This document shows positions 1 through 13,914 of a stretch of DNA of 64,000 bases, one piece after another (position 1 is the stretch's first letter; the number at the start of each line of letters is the position of its first letter). The stretch covers positions 3,099,069 through 3,163,068 of the forward strand of contig JAJEKV010000011.1 of NCBI GenBank assembly GCA_021234155.1. The letters are read 5' to 3'. Both the position numbers and the translations under genes were made by a program. This DNA is from Isoetes taiwanensis. Its lineage: Eukaryota; Streptophyta; Lycopodiopsida; Isoetales; Isoetaceae. A model generated the notes under the pieces. That model searched no databases and was not told the DNA's origin. It saw only the letters and a list, made by a program, of their open reading frames with translations.

Positions 1-3000
1 TCTTTTTTTGCCCAATGAGCCACTGATCTTTGTTGGTTGCTCTAGATGTGCATCTTCTTCCTTGATCCTCACTCAAGAAAAGCTTTGGGCGCCGAGGATT
101 CATTGCCCTCGCCAATTGCTATGATCCATCCGATATGGCTTTCTCGGCGCATGAGCTGGGTGAGATATTAGGGATCACTACTACGATCCTCAAGATGATT
201 GAATCACCTGCTTCAAATATATAAGCACTTCACTCATCTTATCTATGAATCATGTATGCATTTCTATATATTAAAGATGTAAGCAGCTATATATGATCAT
301 AAATATAGTAATGTACAAGATCTTATGTATTAAGATGAAAGGTATGTATTACAAGTACAAGATTCTCGGGATAGTATTTAAACACAAGTATGTCTTTTCC
401 CACATGTCTAAAGGTCGATATTCTCAATTTGACTGCTTTTCGCCCTCTTGCCATTGGCATCCCAAGCATAATGAATAGCATCTAAATTTTGTACCTTTGA
501 AGGATCGGAAGGATTAGGCCAACGCTTAGCTAAGGGGCCAGAGTCCCTCCAGAGGGCTTCCACCACGATACAAAATATGGCCAAAATATGTAGGATTCTC
601 GATCAAGAAATGATTCTCCTCCTGCATATCCCAACCAAGTAAGCAGTGGTTATCATCTCCGTGTCCGACTTCCAGGAAACAAACATACCCTTTATGACAT
701 GTACGTGAGGATCAAACTCTTCAAGAGGTAATATCGACGTATTTATCCATTCGCCACACAAGATGGTAGGTAAAGGTCATATTCAAGGCAGATATACACT
801 GGAACAAATGTTTGTTCCGTGAGGAGTCATTTGTTTCAGGCCAAAATGCACTGTTTTGAGGACGCCCCTGAGCAACATCCTCCCAAAGAGATAAGAAGTC
901 GTCTAATACTCAACACTTGCCGTGGTATTGCCTTGCAAACAAGCTACTTCTCTTGATTCTGAGGCAACTCTTCCATAGGGAGATGTATTTGTTGATTATC
1001 CCCAACCCCAAGATCTTTCTAATGTTGGTCTAGGAGGAATATTTCTGCGGGCACACCACTTGGTATCATTGGCTGGACCATGTTCATCCCTCTTCCACAT
1101 TCTAACTCCCCTGGAGAATCTCAACAGCCAATTTTTATGTAGGACGATTTTGTATTGCATAACAGCCAATCTCCCCGCCATCTTAAATTTGAAGAGCAAT
1201 GGTTCAAGATGCCCAACCAGCTATTCCTTTATCAGTGGATGAATCCCTTCACAAAAGCCTTCCAATTTGGAACTCTACTGTGCGCATGGAATTGAGATTT
1301 CTGCATTGCACTTCTGTCAACAACAAGCAGTAGCGCTCCCGGTAGTGTCAAAGCATCCCATGAACTCATCAAGGTTGAAAAATTTCCAAATAAAGCATCA
1401 ATATCATCATGGGTGTGGCCGACTCATCATAAAGCCCACTTGGATCTCATCAAAGACCTTAAGCTAAGTCAAATAAGATAAGTATGAAAAGACATACCCA
1501 TTTTGTTTTGCCCTCATGGCCATCAAGTTGCAAAATAGAGATTTCTGGAGAGGGTTGAACACCCTCGTGATTCGTTGTAGTTGAAGCATTTGGCAATACT
1601 TCCGGCCATAGAAGGCAAAGTTTGTTCTTCAAAGGATTGGTATCCTTTGACCGCTTTGCATCCATTTGCAATCGGGCAGCTTTACTTCCATAAGCCACCT
1701 ATCTTGTCCTCTGTACCAATTCCAAGTTATGCACATCCTAGAAAGTGAACCAATATGGAAGTTTGAATCATCTTTCCATAAATCAAGGGAGTAGGTAATG
1801 ACCATAGGCACCTACTCACCATGCCCATGAGTTGTGAGCTCCCACAACCCGCTTCGCCATCACCCTCTCCATGATTTTGCTAGATGATGACTTCTAGGCA
1901 CTAAAGTCTTAACCCGATCCATCTTATCATGTATTATACATATGATTTTCCGAGACCGCGGGACAATGCTCTCCAATGTTTATTGATCTCTCAGAAGAGC
2001 GTTGTTTTAGGCATATGAGGACCAATGCTGAATTGCAAGATTTCGGCTCTCCTCTTGTATCTTTGTTTTTTCCACCACTACCACCAGATGTCTGCATTTC
2101 TGTGAGAAGGTCAGATGGTAAATGCTAACATCCTGAAATTCCTTTCCATACACCGTAGAAAGAGTTCATACAGCTTGTTCCCGAAGCTCTTCAACGAATC
2201 GCACTCAACTTCTGCGTATAAGCTTCCTTATTAAGAATGGAAGGAAGCTCCTGTGACATTTTCTCTTACATCATCTCTACCTCTTTGCTCCTATGGGGAA
2301 TACTTTCAAAGATTCTCCGAATGAACTGGCCTTAGCACACATTCTATGGCCACCGAAGATTCTAGCTTCTTAGGAGCCGTAAGATTACCACATGTTCAAA
2401 TACCTTGCACCTCGGCTTCAAATCAGCTTCCAATTGTAAATGTTGATCGATCGACACCTAAAGCCATGCTACCACCCACCGACAGAATTTCATCCCTTGA
2501 GCACTATCCCTGGCCCTCTCTCCTTTCCTCCCCGTAAGTCACACTCTCAAAGATCGCCAAAAAAAGGTAACCCTTTGTATTGTATGGTTGGGATAAAATT
2601 CTTTTCTTAATTCACGCACTGATGCTTCGTGTTTGCTAAAAGTATTTCTTTTGCGCAGCCTTGACTTCAAGGAACTTATTGATTGAAGTTGTGAGCATAG
2701 TCTTCCTCTTTGCTTTTCCCCCTTGGGCCTCTTTGGAATCCTATGTGTGTAAGCATACTTCCCTTTCGGCTTGAATTGAGCCCCGAATAAGGTCCCTAAA
2801 TGATTCAAGTCGAGCATCCTCATTTTCTTTAGCTTCTCGAGCTTGGGTGATGCTGTGAGACAAATTCCTTCCATCCAAAGAAGATCACATCACTATTTTC
2901 CAATCAATCATGCATTCTCACTTGGCCTTTCCGCGACAAGCATGATATCTCGCATCCTCTTCATTAGTTCTGAAGTATTCTTTCCAACACAAAGGCCAAC

Positions 3001-3680
3001 CTTTGTGTCTCCTAAGAATTCATCATCAACAAAAGATCCCCGAGGATCACCAATAGAATTATAGCTTCTCGTGACATTTAGTTCTAGTACAAGAATGAGA
3101 ATGTGGCAATCAAGATTTCCAAGAGTTCTCCGCTCTTGAGTAACTAGGTGGTGGCTCATCATCATCCGATGGTATTCTCAAGAGCAAAACCCGAGTAGCT
3201 AAATCCACTGATGATCAATCTCTATCCGCGATCCGACATCAGCCTCCATAGATTCTATGTATGAGTTGTATGAGGTAGGTGTCCCCATGTCCGATCTTGG
3301 TGTCTCATCAAGGGCTGCATCAATGCCATGAAAAACGATATCGGCTTCGGTGGCTATCTGATGAATGTGCCCACACCGCACATTATCTCGCGACCCCGCA
3401 CATGCACCTGAAGCACCGAGTTGGCACCATGTTTCTGTGAACTTTGCACAACCACGCTCAGGCATCCACATCCTTCCCATGGATGCTACTCTATTCACCC
3501 AATGACCTCCTCACAACAACAACATTGTCATCAAGATAGTTCACTCAAGTTCTCCGTGGTTGCTCATCAACAGATGAAGGAGAACAGGTGATGATGATGT
3601 AGAGGAACTACTAGGCAAAGCTGGGGGTTTCCGCCCTTAAGATGATACAGCGTGAAGCATCCGATGATTCTCACGCTACC
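1..3680. other. Unrecognised decayed intergenic DNA
   Basis: I see no convincing gene here. Open frames are short, lack known motifs and occur on both strands. The base composition and scattered short frames look like old, fragmented mobile DNA, but I could not assign a family. Confidence 0.5.
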
Positions 3681-6600
3681 GCTTAGGCCATTCGATCAAT
3701 GCCTACTTGGCCAAAGAACGCTATCCGCGACTCCGCATTACGGAATGGGAAGCACATGGATGGAATTATGGCTTCAGTGAACTCCACTTCACTTAATGCC
3801 TTAAAGTAGTCAATGCTCTTTCCATGTAGGTGCTCCTCTATGCAGCTCATGCCCCTAGCAACAACCACGCCCCCACTGAAGTTCGCGAAGGTCCTTTTCC
3901 CGCAGGCGATGCAATGACACACACACATTGTTAGAAACCCCATGAAATGATCATAAATATTCATTAAAATGTAAAATGGCTGCATTTGTTCAAATAGCTA
4001 CCATTTGTTGAGCAAAATAAATTGCTGCCATTTGAGTAAATAGCTTATCATGCTATTTGGAGATTAAATGATGGCCAATATTTGATCTATTGGCGCACTG
4101 TACCATTTGGCTTTAGAACAAAGCCAGAAAACTTAGGATGCCAGACATACATGATACATGATACTACATATAACTACGTGGATACAAATGTGACATCAAG
4201 ATTACGTGATTAATACATTAGTAGAGATTACTGAAGACTACAAGATTATTACAGATTGTTACAGACATCACATTTACAACACACTCATGACATTTCCCTA
4301 ATTGTTACAAAGCCATTACAGATTACTACAGTGGTAGAAACATTATTCTCGTGACTTATAGGAGAAATTGGCTGACAGCTTAAACTAAAACGTAACTGGC
4401 CACTAACCTTGGGATCATTGTAGATCGAGAATCGGGCCATTGAAAGAAGGGAAGAGCCTTGAATCAAGTAGGCTACCGCTAACCAAGTGAAGCTACCGGG
4501 CTATGAAATGAAGAAGCCGCTAACCAAGTGAAGCTACCAAGCATCAAATGAAGAAGCTACCATGAAAATGAAGAAGGCCACATGAAATGAAGAAGTCACA
4601 ACCAAGTGAAGCGCCTATTAATCAAGGTAGCTACTACAAAGAAGCTACCGAACCAATGCCTAAGGCGGAATAGACGTCCGACTTACGGCCAAGTCCTCTT
4701 AAGGCCAAGTACCGCGGATGCTGAAGCGAGGGATCGAGCCGTGAACGCGAACTCATGAAAGACGAGGACAAAAGCCTTCCATACTCATCCGCATCTGCGA
4801 TTTTATAAACCCGGGCTTTGAGGATTGTGGATCGCACAATATACGCCGGAAGTGCGGTTGAATCTGTACCTTAAATTTCTAGTGGCTGACGAAGGGGAAT
4901 TCAAATTTCTTTAGGGAATCTCAATTGGCTGGACGCAAGTGGAAATTCAAATTCAAAAATTGAAAATCTGGGCGACTCGGACGGGCTATGGGTCATGGCG
5001 CGTATTCGGGTCAAGGCCAAAACTCAGTTTCGCCACGCATTAGTTTCATCGGTTTATTTCTCTCATTTCCATTTCTTTCATTTCATTTCATCCACAAATG
5101 ATCACCGCTTCTTCCTTCTTAGCGCCTTAGCTTTCTCTCTAGCCTTCGTTTCTCTCATACCGAGTAGCCCGCTGGATCCCGGAGCCTCGAGGAAAAAGGG
5201 TGGAGTAGAATTTACTCGTCGACGCTCCCCGTGACGGCCGACATAATGATGAAGGCCGTCTGTGCTAGTTCCGCCAGACTGCTTTGTGGGATGTTTCTGG
5301 TCATGGAGATTAAATACGCCGACCGCTACCGCTTCATGTACCTGTGGGTATAGGATGTGGGCTTAGTTTCTCGGTGGGTTCTCTGAAGAAATAGCTGACC
5401 GCTACCGCTTCATGTGCAGCCGTGTCTGTGGATGCGTTACTTTGTAGTTTGTTTTAGACTGGCTGTAGTGTAATGTAATCGAGCCACCGCCAAATTTACT
5501 TCCATGCAAATACGCCTAATGGGCGCCATTCTTCACTAGCTGCCGCTCTCCTCACTTTGCCAACAATCTAGAAAGTACAGTCTTTATTATCGACTGGCTG
5601 GCCGAATGCCCCCGACTACTGGGTTTGGTGAATAGGGAGTGTACAATTCGGATTGTTATCGGTTGGTGGATACCACCCGACCGCTAAGCCGAGAATGTTT
5701 CATCAAGGCTTATTTGTATCGAAGGAGACGCGCGATTTGTTCGCATGGAGTCGAAGGGCATCAGCAATACCTTATGCTGGAAATGGCTACCGCTATTTCC
5801 ACGCTAAACACGCAGCGGGCTTCATTTCCATGCAGCCTTATTTCCACGCGAATGGCGCAGTTGGCTGGTTTCCGCCGTGCAATGAGGCAGCGGGTTTACT
5901 CGGCTACAATGGCGCAGCTGGCTTCATTTCTGGCGCAACATGAGTGGGTTGGGCTCTAATATGATTTGATTGTTGATTTGTTGTTTTGTGCGTTCTCTCG
6001 CTGTCCAAGGCCCAAAACGCTGTGATCTGAGAAGACCGCGGGTCGGCCTGGAAGGGGCCATGGTATGGAAACCATGTGGCAATTCCCTTGAGGAAGGGGT
6101 CAATTCCCACAAAGGGGACAAGAGGAGAGAATCCCCGGCTCCTCACAAAGTCAAGAAGTGGTGAACAAGACGCCAGATGCGCCTTGGCATCATCAATACC
6201 ACGCGAGGTGAAAAAGCAGGAAGATTAGACTTCCCTTTGGTTGCACAAAGGAGGATCCCGTGAATTGCAAAAGATTGATCCTCAGACCGCATGGACCGGC
6301 AGCTTTATCGATCCACGCGATGATGAATCCGCAAAGATCAAGGACCGTGATACCGCTAAAGATAGCACGGCTTCGTTTCATACCTAAAGCAGAGAGGCAA
6401 ATTGCATTAATGGCACTACGAAGCCAATGAGGATTTTGGCATTCGCTCGGCCTTATGGACGGATCAAAGAACTCAGGTCACATATTGTCGAGCCAGACCT
6501 CTTGTAATATGCCTCATTTAATGGATGCGACTCTGGTTTCATTGTGAGATTTCAAGGAAAAGGCCAAACCTTGTAAGTGCTTGCCAAGCCAAGCCAAACC

Positions 6601-9600
6601 AAAAGAAGTCCAAATGAAGTAATGCAGAATGAGGAAGAGAATCAAAGAAAAGACGAGGAAAAATGCCGTGTCCTCCGCAGCCCCAAGTCTTCTTTCTATC
6701 GTGATCGTTCTCCTATCAAGTCCCTACCAAACAGGATTCGTGAGAGAACCATTAGTGATAATTTTAAATCCTCCCCTACATCTAGAGGTAGGCACCTATC
6801 AACTACCGAAAAGCATTCCGGTAAAAGGAGGAGGGAAACAAAGAAGGAGGATGAGGGTCGAAGCAGAGGAAAATGGAAAGTCCGAGGTGCCCTCGAGTTG
6901 AAGATGGACCGTGATGCCGAGGAGGAGCTGGCGTATGAAACTCTAAAAATACAAAGAAAGATCGGCCACATGTTTCCTCTAGGTGTGACATATATATCGT
7001 AAAATATCCATCCGATATGGAAGAGGCACTCTCCTAACATGACAAAGCATCGGAGTTGTAAATCCTGAAAGCATGTTAGGGAAACGGTAAGTCGCTGCTT
7101 GTCAGATCCCATCCAGCCTTTCACGGCAGAGCGTGCCCTTTGATCCGTGATAATGGGCGCTTAGTACCAGGGTCACAAGAACTGGACCGCTGGTATGCGG
7201 TTCTACATTATCAATGGCAACCATTCTCGGCCTCACCACCGTGGTGTCGGGTTGGGGATTTAAGATATTTTAATTGAACCCGAAGATTTACACTTTAGAT
7301 TCCGCAGAGTTCTTTTCCGAGCACCGAAAGTGACTCTGACCTCTTCACCGGTGGATGTCAATGACATTATAGCTGACGGGCATTTAAGGAACCTACGCAG
7401 ACGATACACCTCAATCACAGAGGGCAATACCTTCAAGATGCGAACCAGCACCAGCAGGAAAAGGCCAATCAAGAAGCTTACCTAATACAAGGTATGTGCC
7501 ATCATATGATAATGGCGCCACGCTACATTTGATCTCAATGGCGGCCATGATTGACTCCTCAATGAAAGAGCTACGCATTTGACACCGGGCTTTGCCGGTG
7601 ATTCAAGCTCTAACATATTTGGTTTTGCCTTCAAAGATACCTTGAAATGGTTGGATAAGATTCTCGGGGAAAGCATACCATGATGTCAATAGGTTCGCTT
7701 TCATGCCGACGACATTTACGCCTCTTCGCCAAATGTGGAATAAATTGGTGCGGGGAGCTGAAAGATAACAAGGGCCAACAAATAGCAAATTTCAATTGGG
7801 CAAAGGATAAGGATTTACTAGCGAACTAATTTCTTTATGCATGAGAGGCCTAGATTATGAAGATTGCGCAGAACCGGCTCCTGCAAGAAGCCATCATTGG
7901 GACATTTATGTTAAGGCCAAGACGGATTATATGGGTGATAATTTTCAAGACGAGAGCATGTAACTTGAGGATCTTTGCCTACACGAAGAAGGAGATTCTC
8001 AACTACATCCATGATGAACTTGGAATGAAGCATGAAGTTCGAGGACTTGAGAAAGGTGTCCTACTTGGATTCTGTAGACCAACCCTCCTATCGCGGGTGG
8101 TGCATAATAAGTGGGTCTCGACGACATCAAAGAGGGCGGGCCCATGGTCATGTGCCCTTCCCTATTAGGGCAGATCCATAATGCAAGATTCTAAAGCCCC
8201 AGTCCCAGGGATCTATCAAAAGATTTTCTCGCGGGAGGTGGTTTCTAGTGGTGGGATTGTCCAGATCCTGGCCGTGTTGCCCACAAGATGTATCCTCGCT
8301 TGGATGCGAGGGCAAATTACTCCGATTTGGGATCCCACCACTCAGCCAAATTCCTTTGATGCCGCCTTCTAAGATGATGACATGCTGAGACATACCGATA
8401 ATATGTTTCCGGTTAGGCCGTAACATACGAACTTTGGCACCGCCTCGAGATTAGAATCCAGATCTGTGAGTTTAATTAGGCATGTATGAAGAGTGAAAGT
8501 GGGTGGGCACCAGTGGTGGCATAAAAGAGCCAATACCGTGGTTCTAGCCACCGATCTCAGCCCAAGCACACCATGAACACTGATCTCTGTGTTTTATGGT
8601 GAACATCCCCGAAGCACTAAGTTCCTAAGACCCATAAAGATGCAGTTTGGTGCCGAGCCGTGAGAATCACTAACAAGCCCCCGAGGGATTGTGTTCAAAT
8701 ACTCGCTATAAGGTATGAAGGGGAATATTTGTCTACAAGGTGTTTGGTCCTTAAGCATCGTGATACCTTACAAGCTCACTCCGTGTAATCCTTTGTTCCT
8801 TTCGACTTTTTCCGGGTGGGCTTTTACTTAGGTACCATTGGCAAAAAGGAGCTTGTGTGGCCTATGAGCATGATGGAAAAGATCCAATGTATGCAAGGGA
8901 TTCTGAAAGAATTGACAACTAATCCCTTTGCTTGATCCAGCTGTACCCATGGCCTCTCGGCCGAAGTTTCCTTTGGATTAATCGGATCACTACTCCGTGA
9001 GACATCACATGGTGGTGGAGGAGAGGGTCACAGCTGGTGCAGTGATGCCACGATCCGAACAAGTAGTAAAAGACACGTAGACTTGTGCTGACTCCTCGCG
9101 AAGATTAACCCTACCGATATTGATAAAGGTGATTCTATCATTTTGGTGAGGAATATTGAAAACCGATTTGCATATCATACTTGTATATTAAGGTGATTTA
9201 CTGCGGTATTCATGATTACCGTATCGATACTCTTTGAATAATCGGATAAGACATAATGACCTTACCCAGATTTTGCCCTTGTATATCTTACTTTAAAGCA
9301 AATAGGCTTAAAGAGGGTCACGCATTTGCAATATGAATATATTGTAATCAGACCAAGGCCACCGGGCTGGCCATTTGTTTGCTTTTTCCTGCATTGTCCT
9401 TTATGATTCACTTCAAATGCAGCCTTTATTGCTTTTATTCCACAATTTTTATTCAAATGGCGCGAATCCGTGTTGTTTCGGCTTCGGCTACCCCCGCAAA
9501 TTTCCATTTCATGTCAAATAGCGCAGCTGTGCTAATCCTTGTGCATTTTAAGTAAATAGCTTGCATTTGAATGCCGAATGTGCGGAAAACAACTAACAAT

Positions 9601-9640
9601 TTCATTTCGAAGCGAAATGGAATCACGAATTTCCAACTTT
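3680..9640. other. Unrecognised decayed DNA with short local repeats
   Basis: No gene could be recognised. Visible structure: a degenerate repeat of 'aaccaagtgaagctacc' and 'gaaatgaagaag' at about 4,480-4,650; the phrase 'gaccgctaccgcttcatgt' twice at 5,320-5,339 and 5,396-5,414; and related 'gcgcagctggcttcatttc'-type phrases at about 5,800-5,940. A 141-codon charged frame at 6,577-7,002 (+) has no recognisable motif and is overlapped by an equally long antisense frame, so I do not call it a gene. Confidence 0.45.
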
Positions 9641-9985
9641 AATGGAACCGCTTCATTCATCAATCGCATAAAAAGTTGTCGGGCATTAGTTAATCCAAAG
9701 GCATAATCAGAACTCCACGGTACGTCATATCGAAGGTGCTGGGGTGCATTTATGGATGTCCTCCTCTTTAATTCTTATTTGATGATATCCGAGCGAAATC
9801 AATCTTTGAGAAAAACTTTGGCTCCCTTGTAATTCATCCATTGATCATCTCACTGCGGGCAAAGCATATAAGCTGCATTCTGATGGTGCGCTTGTTGAGC
9901 GGCTTCATAATCAATACACATCTCAAGGAGCCATCCTTTTCTTAACAAAAGAATGGATTAAAAGGTGAAACATTAGCCGAATAAA
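9640..9985 (-). pseudogene. Ty3/gypsy reverse transcriptase relic
   Basis: On the minus strand, with frameshifts, this shows the N-terminal half of a Ty3/gypsy reverse transcriptase: KKDGSLRC, then a 'LNKRTIR' block, then 'KFFSKIDF', 'GGHP' and a remnant of the MPFGLTNA motif near 9,690. The same blocks in the same order occur in the much better preserved element at 47.4-47.9 kb ([47 protein letters not shown]). The catalytic FDD block expected just downstream is missing, so the copy is truncated near 9,640. It belongs with the protease and gag relics to its right, in minus-strand order. Confidence 0.8.
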
Positions 9986-10299
9986 ACCGTAGGTTTAGGT
10001 AACTCCTGGCTGTTTCTAAGTTCTCACAAACCCTGGAGGATTCCTATACCTGGTGATGCTTTGCCGGTAGGCTTAGTAATTCGGCTCTTAAAGCTATCTC
10101 ACATCTCTACCCTCCGGAAGGAGGGAGCTCGATCTCATCCTAAAAAGATCACCAAATTCTGAGAAGATCAGCAATCCCTCCGGCAAAGTGTCGACATTTG
10201 CTTCTCGCTTAGCATCTCACCTAATAGAGGTAAGTCAATGACACTGCAGGGCAGTTTCCTCAAGGTGAGAGTTTTATCTAACCTACCGAGGGACATAGG

Positions 10300-10640
10300 A
10301 CTGGCATAATAGGGCTTGAATGGTTCATCTTTATAGTTACGCTGGCTCCATTAGCTGGGCATGGAAGGTAACTTCCCATTTCTCGCAGCCTATGTTGGCT
10401 TTTGCAGATGCCAAGAATTTCATACCAACAATGAGGTCGTGATTTACTCAATATCCATTAACTCCTAGACTCAGTAACTGTGCACCTGGTAACCGTGATC
10501 TTAAGATTGATGCTAATTTTAAGGAGTATGTCCGACTCCACACTGGCTAGAGGATGTGCTTCACGGGACTCAATGTTTCAAGTCAGGTGACCGGCCATTC
10601 TAGGATAGCTGTACCATGGGTGATTCCCTGATCCATAAGA
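10300..10640 (-). pseudogene. Ty3/gypsy protease-region relic
   Basis: At about 10,381-10,442 the minus strand reads DLIVGMKFLASAKANIGCEKW, with frame breaks on either side. It aligns with the segment [20 protein letters not shown] of the better preserved element near 48.2 kb, which lies just downstream of that element's retropepsin DSG motif. It sits between the zinc knuckle and RT relics, as expected for gag-PR-RT order on the minus strand. Confidence 0.7.
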
Positions 10641-10779
10641 ATTACAAAAGGCTTACTGCCTACTTGACCTATGGTGGAAATGATACAGCTCGACTTTCAA
10701 GATTGGCTTGCTTCATAGCTTCTAAGGGGATATGAGACGACTGAATGTACCCTGAGCCTCCTCCCCATGTGTAGTGTTG

Positions 10780-10920
10780 ATTCAAGATCCTCCCAATCGA
10801 GGTCGGCCATGGCCACCAAGGCCTGCGGTGGGACATAAGGACAATTCCGCATGAAGTGTCCTCGGGCCGTGATACACCAGAGACAGTCTTATCTCTACGG
10901 AGCCGTTTCTAGCCCTTAGA
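10780..10920 (-). pseudogene. gag zinc-knuckle relic
   Basis: The minus strand at about 10,843-10,900 encodes CLWCITARGHFMRNCP, close to the CX2CX4HX4C knuckle of retroviral-type gag but with one extra residue before the histidine. It lies between the gag-core relic and the protease relic, where a nucleocapsid knuckle belongs. Confidence 0.6.
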
Positions 10921-11199
10921 ATAGGATCAGAAGAGGTTTCGAACTCTTACCGGCTACATTGTTCCGTTTATCCCAAGGCGGTCAAGGTGACTTTCTTTTC
11001 CTCGGGCGCTACAAGAGTTCTCACTGAGAGGGCCCTGACTTGGCTAACTGGAATAATATGTGGGACTCATGGTCAGCGAAAGTGTAAGGGAACAGGATCG
11101 ACACCGTGGGTCCTTGATGTCTCCTCTTCGAGGCTCACTGCTTTTAGCCTCAAATTCCGCGAATCGATTTCGATCTATGGCCTTTAACCATTCAAGCGA

Positions 11200-11560
11200 C
11201 TGATGGGGCTAACCTTCAATGTAACCCTCCAATCGCCTCTTTTCATTCATAATTGCACATACAAACAAGATAAATCTAGGTTGTAAGCCCCGAATCGAAG
11301 ATACCCTTCAAGCCCAACCTATAAAGAACCAATTTGTTGGCATTTAGGCGCATTTAGGCAAGCACATAATGCGCACTTAAAAGCTTTGGCAAACTCTTTA
11401 AACTTGCATCCTGCCTATCCAGATGCTTCTGTCTCTAAAGATAGCCCTTCCACCAAATACTCTACCCCGAAGTTGGTGGTAGCAACTTTTCCTCAGATCC
11501 TTTCTTCCATGCCATTTCATTCAAGTTGGAGTACAAAAATCAGGGTTGATAGGCACAATG
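11200..11560 (-). pseudogene. Ty3/gypsy gag core relic
   Basis: The minus strand contains a frameshifted version of the retrotransposon gag core: 'GKVATTNFG', a degraded 'WWKG' block and 'CKFKEFAKAF' (about 11,375-11,500). The matching blocks in the well preserved element are GRVATANLKGAARIWWKGYA and CKFKKFAKAFKRHYVP (49.2-49.4 kb). A further block near 11,230-11,300 reads 'RFILFVCAIMNEKRRLEGY'-like, as in the C-terminal part of Ty3 gag. This is clearly the same family, and older. Confidence 0.75.
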
Positions 11561-12169
11561 TTGGCAGGCCAAAAGCGTATGATTATACACCTGAAATTTT
11601 AAAGTTCCCTGCCATCATGAAAGAGGAATTGAGACTGAGGGACCAGCCTAGGGTTCGCAAGGGTACAGGATCGAGTATGCATCATCACTTCACGCATGTT
11701 CTTAACTTAGCTTTGTAGCTAGCTCCAGTTCGACACCGGTTGGTATTGCCAATGTTAGTTTATTAATAAGGAGGATTGAAAAAGCCTCCTTAGCATAGAA
11801 GAGTTGCCATTGTGTGGTCGCTAAGGGTCCCTCGGTTGGCCCTTTTGCCGATTACGTCTAATAATTCTGCAAGCATTTAGGCCGCTCTGTGTCCTCGAAA
11901 GCTCTTATCCCAGAGGCTAATCCATCTCCATCTCACGATCATAGGGCCTCCCCGGGTATGTGGGTCTCCACTATAACCTTTCATCCCATCTGGATATTCC
12001 CATATCTTGGCTATGCACCAAGTGCCCTGATTGTCCCTTCCGGGATCAAAGTCTCAGAATCCCTTCTTTCAGCATTCCAAGGCCCTCTTCCAGTAAAGAC
12101 AATGGAAATGAATATAGAGCTACACTTTCATTATACCTAAACTCCAATAATTAGAAGACACATCATGTA

Positions 12170-13910
12170 AAGAACATTTTTTTTTTTTTTTAATTGTATT
12201 CCCTAATACAATACTCAATGACGACTGTGAAAGGTATCCCATTATAAATGGCTAAAGAATTTGTCAAACTGCTAAAATTCTACAGTCATACTAATACAAA
12301 AATGCGGCATAATGATTAAGAACTAGGTCCTCTTCATCAGACCTAGAGGTGTGGTGGCTACGGCTCTATGTCAGAGCAGAAGCCACCCCCTGGATCCACT
12401 GCGGGTGGGCCGCATGGAGGCAACCTTCATGGATAGGTAAATAAACAATGGAGCTGGGCTGCAGGATTTCCATGCTCATCCGTGGTGCAATGTCCTCATT
12501 CTAAGGCTGCTGGTAGATCCCACAGACGAAAGGCTATAAACTTAATGCATAGGGAAGCTCTCTTGTGCCCAGCCTAATGTGGGAAAGAGCACCTGGAGGG
12601 GTCCACCATGAAGGCTTCCGTACCGGCCCCTAAATTCTCAGTCAGGTGGAACTGCCCCCGCCGAAAAGCCTGAGTAGGGAAGAAACGAGTAAGGTGGTTT
12701 CCCATCACCTTCTCGGCGGCCCCACGAGTTTACCTCCTTATCTAAGTCCATGGGGACTTCTCTTCCCTTGAGTTCTTGCCACTCTTCTCTCGGGGATGAG
12801 CAGATTATGGTGAGCAGATCCCTTCCTCCCTCATCCGAGTAGGAGGAACCCCTCAACCACACGTTAATATGAGGTCCTATAGCCGAAAAGCATCCGTGAG
12901 GGCTCTAGGAGGGTGGATCTCGCGATCACTAGTTCCCCTTCAAGTCAGAAAGCAGGGTTTCACCGGCTCCTGTGGTCTCCCCGGGTGGAACTGAGTAACG
13001 CTGCACTCCTGAGGAAGCTCTACTAGAGCCAAGCCGATGAAATCATCCATACAATAATTCATGAAGCTCATAAAGCATGGTCCTTACTGCTTAAAACCCT
13101 AGCCACCATGTGATAGGTCCAGATGATATCATCCAAGAGAAGATATTCCCGCCTGGTGAGCACATTAACCTGGAAGGCATCGCAGCCCCCGGTTAAGCTG
13201 CAGCTGTTCTGCTGGCGGGCTACATTTCCTCTGCTAATCAGCTCTAATCCGCAACGCTTCTATACTCATGTGCTCACCTTCTCCTCCTCGGAAGATCTTG
13301 TGGAGCTTACCCTTCTCTACAGTGTAAGGTTTCATCCTATGTATTGGTCCATGAGGGGATGGTATAGGGCGAAAAGCAACCTCGTAGATATTGTCAGCCT
13401 TTGATGTCGCATAACGCGGTGTGTTTGCCCCATCTGAGCTTCCTTCAAGACATCATGGTGCGTCGCCCCTAACATCTGCCGACTACCTCCCATTCCAGAT
13501 GGCTAATTGAGAAGGATCCTCAAGAGGGATACACAAAGGAAGCATCTCCTCCATGTAAAAGTCCAAGAACCCGCAGGCTGATATTAGTGATGAGGTCTTA
13601 GGCTACTGCATAGCAAGGGCCGCGAACAGGCAAGGGCTATGGATCCCAATGCTTCGCCTTGGTACCATGCAAGAAGGTCGTAGCTGCCATGGTTTAGAAG
13701 GAGGAGGAAGCAAGAAAAACAGTGATATGACAAGTGAAATGAAACTCAAGATCCTTTTTAACCTTTTATTATGCCGACGCCAAATTTTCAGATTTAACAT
13801 TTAAAATAAAAAAGGTTCTTAATACGTAACCAAAAAGTTTTATTAATCACAAAGAAAAAAATATTTACAATGCTAAAACTCAAAGAAAATACTTAAGGAT
13901 GCTCTCCAAT
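12170..13910. other. Spacer between H3-like relic and gag relic
   Basis: By position this corresponds to the unknown second ORF of the intact relative (51.6-50.1 kb). I could not align it convincingly by eye. It contains a 13-base T run near 12,180 and short broken frames only. Confidence 0.4.
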
Positions 13911-13914
13911 CCTA

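Noticed and set aside
6577-7002. 141-codon charged plus-strand frame
   Set aside because: No motif, and an equally long antisense frame exists; codon periodicity could not be assessed by eye.
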